DNA of 64,000 bases from Prevotella sp. (lineage in GTDB: Bacteria; Bacteroidota; Bacteroidia; Bacteroidales; Bacteroidaceae). The translations under genes were made by a program, and so were the position numbers. The notes under the pieces were generated by a model that worked only from the letters and a program-made list of their open reading frames with translations, was not told where the DNA came from and ran no database searches. The stretch lies in NCBI GenBank assembly GCA_022486815.1, contig JAKVJW010000006.1, positions 1 to 64,000 of the forward strand, given 5' to 3'. Positions 53,081 through 62,500 of this stretch are shown here, piece after piece (the first letter of the stretch is position 1; each line of letters opens with the position of its first letter).

Positions 53081-54373
53081 TCAACTGTATTTTTTCGGAT
53101 AACGTAAGAAGATAGCCAGTAGGGCTGCTACGCCTATAGCCATAGGATAAAACAGATAGGGGATGATCTGCATGGGATTCACATGGGCTAATCCTGCAGC
53201 CAGCAATATCTGTACTCCATAGGGGAGAATACCTTGTATACAACACGAAAAAGTATCCAGAATACTTGCGGCCTTCCGATTGTCTACACCGAATTTGTCT
53301 CCTATACGTTTAGAGATATCTCCTACTGTCAGAATAGCAATGGTATTATTGGCTGTACAAATATTTACCAGAGACACCAGGGCAGCAATGGACAGTTCTG
53401 CACCTCTCTTGTTTTTAACGTGGGCAGTAAGTCGATTGATAATATAATCAATTCCTCCGTTCGTCCGGATAATTTCGAGCATACCCCCTGCCATCATTGC
53501 AATCATAACCAGTTCTCCCATGTTCAGAACTCCATTACCAATAGCACTGAACCACCCATAAATGGAATAGTCACCGTCTGCCATTCCTATAATACCGCAA
53601 AGGATAAGTCCCAAAGTGAGAACTGCCATGACATTCATTCTCGCAACTGCTGCAATCAATACGACAAGATAGGGGATGACTTTGATATATTCGACAGAAG
53701 GGACATATTTTGGAGCTTGTGTATCAGTACCCAGGATCGTATAGATAATCAGAATGATGACGGCTACAGGCATGACAATTTGACTATTGACTCGAAACTT
53801 ATCACTCATGTTACACCCTTGTGTCTGGGTGGCAACGACTGTAGTATCGGATATGAAAGAAAGATTATCTCCGAAATATGCTCCGCCTACGATAATAGCA
53901 GTGATCATAGGGATATTGGCTCCTATAGAATGAGCAATATCTGCAGCTATAGGAACCAATGCTACCACTGTACCAACGCTGGTGCCGATAGAGATAGAAA
54001 TGAAACATGCAGCGAGGAAAAGACCTGGCAGCAACATCTTGGCTGGTAGATAATAGAGGGCTAGATTTACCGTTGCATCAATGGATCCCATGCCCTTAGC
54101 CGAAGCTGCAAAAGCACCGGCCAGAACATATATCCATAACATCAGCATGATATTACTCGATCCGGCCCCTTTGCTATAGGTGTCAATTCTTGCCCTTATT
54201 GGCATACCGCCGGTAATCATAATCGCATATATACTTGATATCAGGAAAGCGACAGACATTGAGAGATTGGGCTCACTATCCCTCTTATCTACTGAATAAC
54301 GAGTGAAAAGGATAATGAGAATAATCAAGATGATCAATGGCGAGAGTGCCCGCAATCCACGTTTGTTGCTCAC
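53081..54373 (-). CDS. NhaC-family Na+/H+ antiporter
   Basis: The 430-aa protein has about 11-12 hydrophobic segments with NhaC-type motifs: 'GTSVGTVVALVPIAADIAHSIGANIPMITAIIVGGAYFGDNLSFISDTTVVATQTQGCNMSDKFRVN' and 'CTANNTIAILTVGDISKRIGDKFGVDNRKAASILDTFSCCIQGILPYG'. It should exchange Na+ (or another ion or organic acid) for protons across the inner membrane. The start is GTG at 54373. A terminator separates it from uxaA, so it is probably not part of the hexuronate operon. Confidence 0.88.
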   Translation of the reverse strand: MSNKRGLRALSPLIILIILIILFTRYSVDKRDSEPNLSMSVAFLISSIYAIMITGGMPIRARIDTYSKGAGSSNIMLMLWIYVLAGAFAASAKGMGSIDATVNLALYYLPAKMLLPGLFLAACFISISIGTSVGTVVALVPIAADIAHSIGANIPMITAIIVGGAYFGDNLSFISDTTVVATQTQGCNMSDKFRVNSQIVMPVAVIILIIYTILGTDTQAPKYVPSVEYIKVIPYLVVLIAAVARMNVMAVLTLGLILCGIIGMADGDYSIYGWFSAIGNGVLNMGELVMIAMMAGGMLEIIRTNGGIDYIINRLTAHVKNKRGAELSIAALVSLVNICTANNTIAILTVGDISKRIGDKFGVDNRKAASILDTFSCCIQGILPYGVQILLAAGLAHVNPMQIIPYLFYPMAIGVAALLAIFLRYPKKYS

Positions 54374-54426
54374 TGTTTTTTCTATTTGTATTTTATGGAC
54401 AAGATCTTATAAAACTGAAGAAAAAG

Positions 54427-54480
54427 CTGATTCTCGAAATACGTTAAGCGATAGAACTTTTAGTATCTCTTAAGAATCAG
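54427..54480 (-). terminator. Terminator of the lacI-uxaA transcript
   Basis: CTGATTCT (54427-54434) pairs with AGAATCAG (54473-54480) around a 38-nt loop. On the minus strand it is followed by CTTTTTCTTC. Confidence 0.6.
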
Positions 54481-54501
54481 CCTGAACTGTTGATATGATT
54501 T

Positions 54502-55998
54502 TTACAGTGTTACTCCATTCTTGAAAATAGCGATTCCCTGATAATCATTTATTTCATTTTTACACTGTTCGCCGCTTGCAATGGCAATGACTTTATCGAT
54601 GAACTGAGTTGCCAATGTTGCCATGTCCGTACCTTCGGTAAGAATTCCTGCGTTAAAGTCTAACCAATTTGGCTTATTTTGATAAAGTGTACTGTTAGAA
54701 GCAATTTTTATAGTAGGAACAAAAGTCCCGAAAGGCGTACCTCTTCCCGTAGTAAAGAGAACCATCTGACAACCGGATGCGGCCAGTGCCGTTGCTGCAA
54801 CCAGGTCGTTGCCAGGTGCAGACAGAAGGTTGAGCCCGTTGTTTTGTAAACGCTCACCGTACTTGAGCACTCCACTTATCAAAGCTTTACCACACTTCTG
54901 GGTACATCCTAAAGCTTTGTCCTCCAAGGTAGAAATACCTCCTGCTTTATTTCCAGGTGACGGGTTTTCACCTACAGGTTGGCCATTGGAAAGGTAATAT
55001 TCTTTGAAGCCGTTGATCATGGCTACAGTCTTATTGAAAAGCTCTGTCGTTTTGCAGCGATTCATCAGTATTGTTTCTGCACCGAACATTTCAGGTACTT
55101 CCGTCAGAATTGTTGTGCCTCCCTGAGCTACAAGATAATCAGAAAATTCGCCTACGAGAGGATTTGCTGTTATACCACTGAAGCCATCTGATCCACCACA
55201 TTTCAAACCAATGCGTAATTTGCTTATAGGCATTTCAGTACGTTTATCCTGTCGTGCTTTATGATAAAGTTGTCGGAGAATATTCATACCTTCTTCTATT
55301 TCGTCACCTTTTACCTGTTGAGTGACTAAGAGTTTGATTCGATCATGGTCATAGTCTCCCAATGTTTCCATGAATGGACCAGGCTGATTGTTTTCACATC
55401 CAAGGGAGAGAACCAATACGCCTCCAGCATTAGGGTGAAGGCAGAGGTCGTGGAGAATCTTACGTGTGTTTTCATGATCATCTCCAAGCTGGGAGCAACC
55501 ATAGTTGTGAGTCCATGCATGAATAGCATCAATGCCCTCAAGATGTGTTTCTTCTTTCAATTGTTGTGCGAGGCGCTGTGCAATTCCGTTTACACATCCT
55601 ACCGTGGGCACAATCCAAATCTCGTTACGTGTACCCACTTCACCATTATGACGCAAATATCCTTGAAAGGTCCGATGATCTTGTGACATTTCTACGGAGT
55701 CCTTTACCGGTTTATAAGTGTATTCAAGTGTCCCGGAAAGATTAGTCTTCAAGTTATATTCATTGATCCATTGTCCCTTTTTCAGGTCAGTTTTGGCATG
55801 TCCGATGGGATAACCATATTTTATAATACTGGTACCGCTGGACACATCTTTAATCAGAACCTTATGTCCTGCCGGAGTATCTTGCAGTAATGTAATGGCT
55901 TGACCGTCTATCTCAAAAGTTTCTCCTTTTTTGAAAGGTCGTAGACAAACCACTACGTTGTCAGCAGAGTTGATTTTAATAAAGTTTGATAGTTTCAT
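54502..55998 (-). CDS. uxaA: Altronate dehydratase (UxaA family)
   Basis: The N-terminal SAF domain (about 1-95; 'DNVVVCLRPFKKGETFEIDGQAITLLQDTPAGHKVLIKDV') is followed by the UxaA catalytic domain: 'GYLRHNGEVGTRNEIWIVPTVGCVN', 'CSQLGDDHENT', 'LKCGGSDGFSGITANPLVG' and 'VLFTTGRGTPFGTFVPTIKIASNS'. It dehydrates D-altronate to 2-keto-3-deoxygluconate in galacturonate breakdown. The product is the substrate of KdgK, encoded divergently. It starts 18 bp after the regulator gene. Confidence 0.93.
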   Translation of the reverse strand: MKLSNFIKINSADNVVVCLRPFKKGETFEIDGQAITLLQDTPAGHKVLIKDVSSGTSIIKYGYPIGHAKTDLKKGQWINEYNLKTNLSGTLEYTYKPVKDSVEMSQDHRTFQGYLRHNGEVGTRNEIWIVPTVGCVNGIAQRLAQQLKEETHLEGIDAIHAWTHNYGCSQLGDDHENTRKILHDLCLHPNAGGVLVLSLGCENNQPGPFMETLGDYDHDRIKLLVTQQVKGDEIEEGMNILRQLYHKARQDKRTEMPISKLRIGLKCGGSDGFSGITANPLVGEFSDYLVAQGGTTILTEVPEMFGAETILMNRCKTTELFNKTVAMINGFKEYYLSNGQPVGENPSPGNKAGGISTLEDKALGCTQKCGKALISGVLKYGERLQNNGLNLLSAPGNDLVAATALAASGCQMVLFTTGRGTPFGTFVPTIKIASNSTLYQNKPNWLDFNAGILTEGTDMATLATQFIDKVIAIASGEQCKNEINDYQGIAIFKNGVTL

Positions 55999-56016
55999 TT
56001 TGTAGTTTGTTTTTTA

Positions 56017-57081
56017 TTATAGTTGCGTTCTTTTATAAAAATCCACATTCTCCTTGGTCAAAAGTTCGATAGGCATGTAGTTGACAGGCTGAACTTTTTT
56101 CTTGAGTACTGTAGCTCTGAAGAGAGCATCAACACAGTAGAATCCCTGCATATAGGCATGTTGGGCAATCAGGAAGGAGATGCTTCCCAGTTTGAGGCAT
56201 CTGGCATTCTTTCCTACCATATCATATCCCATTATTTGTATGTCACGTCTATTAGTCGCCAATAGAAAATCCCCGACGATATGAGCTTTTGAACTTAATG
56301 TGATACAATGGTGTATATTGGGATGGTTGGTGAAAAACTTTTCCAGTATTTGATGGTATTCTTTTCGTGTATTGCTCATAGGAAGTTGCAATTCGGTGAT
56401 ACTGATATTCGGATAGTGATCATGCATATAATGTCTGAATCCTACTTCTCGATTATCTTGTTGTTTACTGACTACTTGACCGTTTTCAGTCAATTTCATC
56501 AGCATAATTTCGGATTCCTTAAAGGCAATGAGCATTAGCATTTTAGCAGCGAAATATCCGCTACTGAAAGAATCCTGACCGTAGAAAGCCAATGGCTTGA
56601 GATCGGGCATGTAGGAATCAAGGAATATAAATGGAATGTTATTTTCATGCAACTTATCCGTAAAAAGACGTGTGACGTCGAGTTTGGTAGGAACGATGAT
56701 TACTCCGTCTGGTTTTTTTTCAAAAACCCGCTCACATTGATCAGTGAAAGAAGCATCATCATAACGATTATAGTGTACAATCTCGACATTGATATGGAAA
56801 TCGCGCCGAAGTTCTTCGCATTTCTTAGCTCCGTCTTCTATTTCTGCCCAATAGGCCTCATATTCGTGTTCGGGGATCAGTAAGAAAAACGCATATTCTT
56901 TGTTGTAGGCTAATGCACTGGCATACATATTAGGCTGATAATTCATCTCTTTCAAAGCCTGTTCAACTTTTATTCTCGCCGGTTTCGATACATTAGGCCG
57001 ATCGTGTAACACTCTGTCTACTGTGCCTACAGAAACTCCAGCTCTTTCGGCGATATCCTTGATTCTGATTTTTACGGACAT
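56017..57081 (-). CDS. LacI-family regulator of the hexuronate locus
   Basis: The N-terminal helix-turn-helix and hinge 'IRIKDIAERAGVSVGTVDRVLHDRPNVSKPARIKVEQALKEMNYQPNMYASALA' is a classical LacI DNA-binding domain. The remainder is a periplasmic-binding-protein-like effector domain ('FVLLIPEHEYEAYWAEIEDGAKKCEEL', 'KPDGVIIVPTK'). It is first in the lacI-uxaA transcript. Two perfect palindromes cover its promoter, so autoregulation and control of uxaA are likely. The inducer is probably a hexuronate or KDG. Confidence 0.92.
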   Translation of the reverse strand: MSVKIRIKDIAERAGVSVGTVDRVLHDRPNVSKPARIKVEQALKEMNYQPNMYASALAYNKEYAFFLLIPEHEYEAYWAEIEDGAKKCEELRRDFHINVEIVHYNRYDDASFTDQCERVFEKKPDGVIIVPTKLDVTRLFTDKLHENNIPFIFLDSYMPDLKPLAFYGQDSFSSGYFAAKMLMLIAFKESEIMLMKLTENGQVVSKQQDNREVGFRHYMHDHYPNISITELQLPMSNTRKEYHQILEKFFTNHPNIHHCITLSSKAHIVGDFLLATNRRDIQIMGYDMVGKNARCLKLGSISFLIAQHAYMQGFYCVDALFRATVLKKKVQPVNYMPIELLTKENVDFYKRTQL

Positions 57082-57168
57082 GATAATAGTAAATGAGTTA
57101 ATATTTTGGCAAAATGGTTGTTTTAAGTATCATATGAAAATAATATCCTGCCAATGGGTTTAAAAACC

Positions 57169-57184
57169 GTGTACAAATGTACAC
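57169..57184. promoter_or_regulatory. Palindromic operator overlapping the -7 box
   Basis: GTGTACA-AA-TGTACAC is a perfect 16-bp palindrome. It contains the minus-strand -7 box TACATTTG of the lacI promoter, so bound repressor would block initiation. Confidence 0.75.
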
Positions 57185-57205
57185 ATTTCATTTTAATTGT
57201 GCGAA
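57174..57205 (-). promoter_or_regulatory. lacI-uxaA promoter
   Basis: The minus strand reads TTCG (57202-57205, -33 with one mismatch), a 20-nt spacer and TACATTTG (57174-57181, -7). The leader to the ATG at 57081 would be about 85 nt. Confidence 0.65.
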
Positions 57206-57212
57206 CGCACAA
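57197..57212. promoter_or_regulatory. Palindromic operator centred on the -33 box
   Basis: TTGTGCG-AA-CGCACAA is a perfect 16-bp palindrome, centred 28 bp from the first. It has a CG-centred half-site style common to LacI-family operators and lies over the -33 position. Confidence 0.75.
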
Positions 57213-57253
57213 CCTGAAAATTTAAAAAAATGTGTTTTTTACGATTATGTTTA

Positions 57254-57446
57254 CCCGTTGGTGGAATTAATTTTCATCTAATATCACCACTAAATGGTAT
57301 GCTCATTTCCATAGTACTGGAAGGCACATTTCCATAGCACGGTAATTTCGTATTATGTGGTAATTTAAATAATAAACAGCGGAAATGATTGAAAATTAGA
57401 TATATATATACGAATTGTTGTTTTACTTCTTGCTTCATGTTTAATT
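57254..57446. repeat. Dispersed intergenic repeat, copy 3
   Basis: The left end CCCGTTGGTGGAATTAATTTTCATCTA (57254-57280) matches the copy at 40684 in 21 of 27 positions, and the right part (57341-57446) is co-linear with 40927-41029. The core has only two diverged units (CATTTCCATAGTACTGGAAGG / CATTTCCATAGCACGGTAA). The rest of 57082-57662 holds the lacI promoter and operators and the kdgK promoter. Confidence 0.6.
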
Positions 57447-57574
57447 ACTTCAATCGGTTATATTTATAAAGTAGTGAAGGTTTGCGGGAAAAACATATTT
57501 TTGAAATACTAATTGGGTTATGTGTTAGAATTTTTATCGTTCATCCTTAAAAAGGAAAGATTTTTTTATTTTTA

Positions 57575-57606
57575 TTTCGAAATATAAGAATTATTCATTA
57601 TATTTG
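57575..57606 (+). promoter_or_regulatory. kdgK-kdgA promoter
   Basis: TTTC (57575-57578), a 20-nt spacer and TATATTTG (57599-57606) fit the consensus. The ATG of kdgK lies 56 nt downstream. No copy of the lacI palindromes is seen here. Confidence 0.65.
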
Positions 57607-57662
57607 CCCTATGAGAACAAACATACTCAAGATCTAAGTAAACTATCAACAAAAATTAGAAA

Positions 57663-58685
57663 ATGGCTAAAGTTGTTACATTAGGCGAGATTATGCTCCG
57701 CCTGTCACCGGAAGCTAATGACCGCTTTATTCAGACGGATACGTTCCGTATTATCCCAGGTGGGGGTGAAGCAAATGTTTCGGTCAGTCTGGCAAATTAT
57801 GGGCATGAGACCTATTTCGTGACGGAACTTCCGAAACATGAAATTGGACAGATTGCAGTCAATGCGTTGCGTCGTTATGGAGTTCATACTGATTTTATTG
57901 TCCGCGGAGGAGATAGAGTAGGACTTTATTATGCCGAAACCGGAGCTTCTATGCGTCCTTCAAAAGTTATTTATGACCGTGCACATAGTGCTATAGCTGA
58001 GGCAGAACCTTCCGATTTTGATTTTGATAAAATCATGGAAGGGGCACAATGGTTTCATTGGACAGGTATTACTCCTGCTATCAGTGATAAGGCTGCAAAA
58101 CTGACACAGTTGGCTTGTGAGGCTGCAAAGCGTCATGGAGTGATGGTCTCTGTGGACCTTAACTTCCGTAAGAAGTTATGGACTTCAGAAAAGGCGATCT
58201 CTGTGATGCGTCCTTTGATGAAATACGTGGATGTATGTATCGGTAATGAAGAGGATGCTCAGTTGTGTCTGGGATTTAAGCCGGATGCTGATGTGGAAGC
58301 TGGAAAAACGGAAGCAAAAGGTTATTATCATATATTTGAAGGTATGATGAAAGAATTTGGTTTCAAATATGTTGTTTCGACACTTCGTGAATCCATATCT
58401 GCCAGCCATAATGGGTGGAAAGCCCTTATTTATGATGGCAAGGAGTTTTATGAGAGTAAGCATTATGACATTATGCCGATCATTGATCGTGTAGGTGGCG
58501 GTGACTCTTTCGCAGGTGGTCTCATTCATGGTTTGTTAACTAAACCTAATCCTCATGATGCCCTGGAGTTTGCTGTTGCTGCATCAGCCTTAAAGCATAC
58601 TATTCCAGGTGATTTCAACCTCGTAAGTGCAGAAGAAGTAGAAAGTCTGGCCGGAGGAAATGCCAGTGGGCGTGTGCAACGTTGA
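57663..58685 (+). CDS. kdgK: 2-keto-3-deoxygluconate kinase (PfkB family)
   Basis: The N-terminal 'VVTLGEIMLRLSPEANDRFIQTDTFRIIPGGGEANVSVSLANYGHET' and the C-terminal PfkB signature 'IIDRVGGGDSFAGGLIHGLL' (catalytic Asp in GGGD) identify a ribokinase-type sugar kinase of the KdgK subgroup. It phosphorylates KDG to KDPG, which KdgA then splits. Length 340 aa is normal. It leads the two-gene kdgK-kdgA unit. Confidence 0.92.
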   Translation: MAKVVTLGEIMLRLSPEANDRFIQTDTFRIIPGGGEANVSVSLANYGHETYFVTELPKHEIGQIAVNALRRYGVHTDFIVRGGDRVGLYYAETGASMRPSKVIYDRAHSAIAEAEPSDFDFDKIMEGAQWFHWTGITPAISDKAAKLTQLACEAAKRHGVMVSVDLNFRKKLWTSEKAISVMRPLMKYVDVCIGNEEDAQLCLGFKPDADVEAGKTEAKGYYHIFEGMMKEFGFKYVVSTLRESISASHNGWKALIYDGKEFYESKHYDIMPIIDRVGGGDSFAGGLIHGLLTKPNPHDALEFAVAASALKHTIPGDFNLVSAEEVESLAGGNASGRVQR

Positions 58686-58700
58686 TTAATCTTAAGTGAT

Positions 58701-58721
58701 GGCTGTCCAATGGGGATAGCT
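58701..58721 (+). other. Weak hairpin between kdgK and kdgA
   Basis: GGCTGTCC (58701-58708) can pair with GGATAGCT (58714-58721) using two G-U pairs, followed by GTCCTTTTATATT. It could attenuate or process the transcript. Confidence 0.3.
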
Positions 58722-58762
58722 GTCCTTTTATATTATAAAAATAAAAGAAAGATAGGAAAGAT

Positions 58763-59434
58763 ATGTCAAGATTCAATAAAATGCAAGTGTTGACAGCTAT
58801 GGGGAAGACAGGTATGGTTCCTGTATTTTTCAATAGTGATGTAGAAATCTGCAAACATGTGGTTAAAGCTTGTTACGATGGTGGAGTAAGGGTATTTGAA
58901 TTTACTAACCGGGGAGACTTTGCTCATGAGATATTTGGAGAATTGATAAAATGGGCTGCTTCTGAATGTCCGGAATTGATTCTGGGGGCCGGTACTGTAA
59001 TTGATGCACCTACAGCTGCACTTTATATTCAACTTGGTGCTAACTTTATCGTTGGACCTAATTTAAATCCTGAGATTGCACCAGTTTGTAATCGTCGTCT
59101 GGTTCCTTATGCTCCGGGTTGTGGTTCAGTCACGGAGGTTTCAACCGCTCAGTCTCTGGGATGTGATGTGACTAAGGTTTTTCCAGCTGGTAATGTAGGC
59201 GGACCATCTTTCGTGAAAAATATTCTTGGTCCTCTTCGTTGGAGCAATATCATGGTGACAGGTGCTGTAGCACCAGATAAAGAAAATCTTACTGCATGGG
59301 TGAAAGCCGGTGTGTTCTGTGTAGGTATGGGATCAAAACTTTTCCCAAAAGATGATATAGCCGCAGGAAACTGGAAGGCTATTGCTCAAAGGTGTGTTCA
59401 GGCTTTGGCATATATACAAGATGCCCGTTCTTGA
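58763..59434 (+). CDS. kdgA: KDPG/KHG aldolase
   Basis: The 223-aa class I aldolase contains 'GGVRVFEFTNRGDFA' (Glu), 'ELILGAGTVIDAPTAALYIQLGANFIVGPNLNPEIAPVCNRRLVPYAPGCGSVTEVSTAQSLGCDVTKVFPAGNVGGPSFVKNILGPLRWSNIMVTGAV', including the Schiff-base Lys in 'VTKVFPA'. It splits 2-keto-3-deoxy-6-phosphogluconate into pyruvate and glyceraldehyde 3-phosphate, closing the hexuronate route from UxaA and KdgK. Confidence 0.93.
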   Translation: MSRFNKMQVLTAMGKTGMVPVFFNSDVEICKHVVKACYDGGVRVFEFTNRGDFAHEIFGELIKWAASECPELILGAGTVIDAPTAALYIQLGANFIVGPNLNPEIAPVCNRRLVPYAPGCGSVTEVSTAQSLGCDVTKVFPAGNVGGPSFVKNILGPLRWSNIMVTGAVAPDKENLTAWVKAGVFCVGMGSKLFPKDDIAAGNWKAIAQRCVQALAYIQDARS

Positions 59435-59473
59435 ACAAGTTGTTGTGAATTTCTAATAAAACTTATTTGTTTT

Positions 59474-59504
59474 CAGGGACAGGTCTTATGAGGCTTTGTC
59501 CCTG
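59474..59504 (+). terminator. Terminator of kdgK-kdgA
   Basis: CAGGGAC (59474-59480) pairs with GTCCCTG (59498-59504), followed by TGTCTTCTT. It overlaps the track start of the next gene, which argues for a later start there. Confidence 0.6.
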
Positions 59505-59516
59505 TGTCTTCTTATA

Positions 59517-62500
59517 TTGAAGGATATTTATGAATTTATAAGACCTATTATAAGAACCTCATTTTTTTTATTGGTTCTTGTATTTTCAGCATGTACTCCC
59601 TCTCATCAAAATGAGGTAGATAAGCTGAATGATAAAGCATATTCTTTTCATTATAGGAATATTGACTCGACAAAAATATTCGCCCAAAAGGCATTGGCCC
59701 TTTCTTCAAATTATGATGCCGGTCAGGCAGAAGCTCTTAATAATCTAGCTTTTGTAAGTTTGGTAAGAATGGACTACAAGCAGGCTTCCCTGCTTCTTGA
59801 TAATGCTATCTCTGCCAGTGATAATCAAATAGAATTGTTGGTTGCATATATCCAGCAGATGCGGTTATGTCAACGTCAATCACAAAATAAAAATTTCTAT
59901 GATTGTCAGGAACGGGCATTAAATTGTCTGCATCGTATAGATGAAAGTAGTACGGATTTATCTGATCGGGAACGCTTAAGAATGGTATATGCTCGTTCCG
60001 AATTCAATATCGTCAGTTCGACCTATTACTATTATACAGGACAAAATCATTTATTTATCAAAGCGCTGGAGCGTATTGATGTTAATGAATGCGAAGTTGA
60101 TACGGCCCAATATTTAAAATATCTCTATAATATCGGAGAAGGTGGGGCTATAACTCATGGATCCTCAGAGCAAATTGCCGAAACGGAATTGAACTATCTG
60201 ATCCGTTGTTTTTATATTGCTACAGTTTTCCGAAGTCCATATTGGATAGCCAATTCTCTAGAGGCTATCAGTGAGCACATGCAGGATCCACGAATATACA
60301 AGTTTTTGATTAGAAATAATCAGGCGGCTATAGAACTGGTGAATACTGATAATATGCCTTATCGACTCTTGGCAGGAAATCTGGCACAGCGTTCATTGCA
60401 ACTTTTTATACGCTATGGAGATATTTATCAAATTGCCGGAGCTTATCGTACACTGGGACGAAATTATTGGGCTATTGGGGATTATCGTTCAGCTTTGATC
60501 TGCCTGAATCATGCCTTGCGTGATAAAAGGATATTTCAGGCACCGGATATGGTGGCGTCTATCCGTGAACAATTGAGTCTGGCATATTCTGCAGTCAATG
60601 ATAAGCAGGCTAGTGATTATAATCGGAATATCTATCTTGATTTGCAGGAGCAGACCAGGCAGGACCGGCTTATGGAGGCTAGAGCATCTGAACTGGATAA
60701 GAATGCTACCCAACTGAATGCGATGATTCTGGCTGTTGTCCTGATGATTATATTCTTTATAGGTCTTCTCTTTGTCTTTGACTGGATGCGGCGGAAAAGT
60801 GATAGAGGAAATTCTGCTGACAAACTGCTGCAACCATTATGGCAATGGAAGAAGGAGACAGACTTGTATATCAATAATTTAAGTGATAAATATGAGGAGA
60901 TACAGGAAGAAACACGTATTACACAAATCCATATTCTCAAAAGTAAACAGAAAAATTTAGAACAACGGGCTAAGGTTCAATTGGTTATCAGTATTATTCC
61001 TTTTATTGATCGGATTATAAATGAGATACATAGGCTTCAAGAAGGTAAGGATAATGCGGAGATGCGAAAATTGCGTTATCAATATATCAGTGAACTTACG
61101 AATCAGATTAATCAGGATAATACTGTCCTTACCCGTTGGATTCAACTCCGCCAAGGTCAGTTAAGTCTGCACATTGAGAGTTTCCCGGTTGAGACTATTT
61201 TTGAAGTTGTCAGAAAGGGGAATATGGCTTTCTTGTTACGCGGCATAACATTTAATGTGGAAAAGACCGATGCGATAGTGAAAGCAGATCGTACGCTCAC
61301 TCTGTTTATGGTTAATACGATGGCAGATAATGCGCGGAGATATGTTCAGAGAGGTGGAACTGTAACTATTTCAGCCTGTGAAGGTGTGGATTATGTTGAA
61401 ATCAGTGTTTCTGATACAGGAAGAGGCATGACTCAGGATCAGGTGGAACATATTTTTGATCATAAAGCAATCTTAGGTGATGAGCAGGCTGCCCCAAACG
61501 TGGAAAAAAGACATAGTCATGGATTTGGATTACTGAACTGTAAAGGAATTATTGAGAAATATAAGAAGACAAGTAGTCTATTTCGTGTTTGTAGTATTTC
61601 TGCTAAAAGTGAATTAGGGAAAGGTTCCCGTTTTTCATTCCGGTTACCTAAGGGGATATCACATCTGAGCATGTTATTCTTTCCTGTCTTTATTTTTTTG
61701 TTTCTTCATACAGGAATGATTTCTGCAGCGAATAATTTTCATTCAAAAGGGAAGCAGGCTGTTCTCTCCTCCAAGTCCGTTTCTCATGCTTCACCTCATA
61801 GATTGAGAGTCTTATTATCCCATAAAGCCTCTCAATATGCTGATAGTGTGTATTTCTCTAATATTTATGGTCATTATCGTAAAGCCTTGGTTTTTGCAGA
61901 TAGCACACGTCATTATTTAAATGCTGTTTATCAGCTGTTGGTTCCTCATGGTAAGGTATTAATGAAGCCTATGGGAGGGGAGTTGGTTCCTCCTGAAATA
62001 CAATGGTTTCGGGATAATCTGGATATTAACTATATTGTGATTCTTGATATGAGGAATGAAAGTGCGATAGCTTGTCTGGCTTTGCATGACTGGCCTCGAT
62101 ATACTTATAATAATACGGTATACACACAACTCTTCCGTGAAGTTTCTGCTGATCAGTCACTTGATGATTATGTACAGACCATGCAGAAATCTGAAAATTC
62201 CAAGACTGTGGCCATTGTCCTTCTTGTCTTATTACTCCTGTCTATCTTTCCAGCTTACTATTTTCTTTATTATCGCCATAGAGTGTTTTATCGATTCTGT
62301 GTGGAACGTATTGAAGATATCAATCAGATTTTGCTTAGCAATCTTCCTGACCGGGAAAAGCTTCATGAGATTAATCAACTTTGGGATGAACGGGTAAAGA
62401 AAGGGATACAATTCCATTCTTTCGGATTCCATTCCAATGATGTCATAAATCAATTGAATCAACTGGTAGAACAGATATGCACAGCATTACGCAAAAGTAT

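Noticed and set aside
53234-54049. Plus-strand 271-aa ORF rich in His, Asn and Cys
   Set aside because: Antisense shadow of the NhaC antiporter; its composition is that of reversed membrane-protein codons.
53081-55998. NhaC antiporter as a hexuronate-operon transporter
   Set aside because: A terminator-like hairpin and a 128-bp gap separate it from uxaA, so I do not assign it to that pathway.
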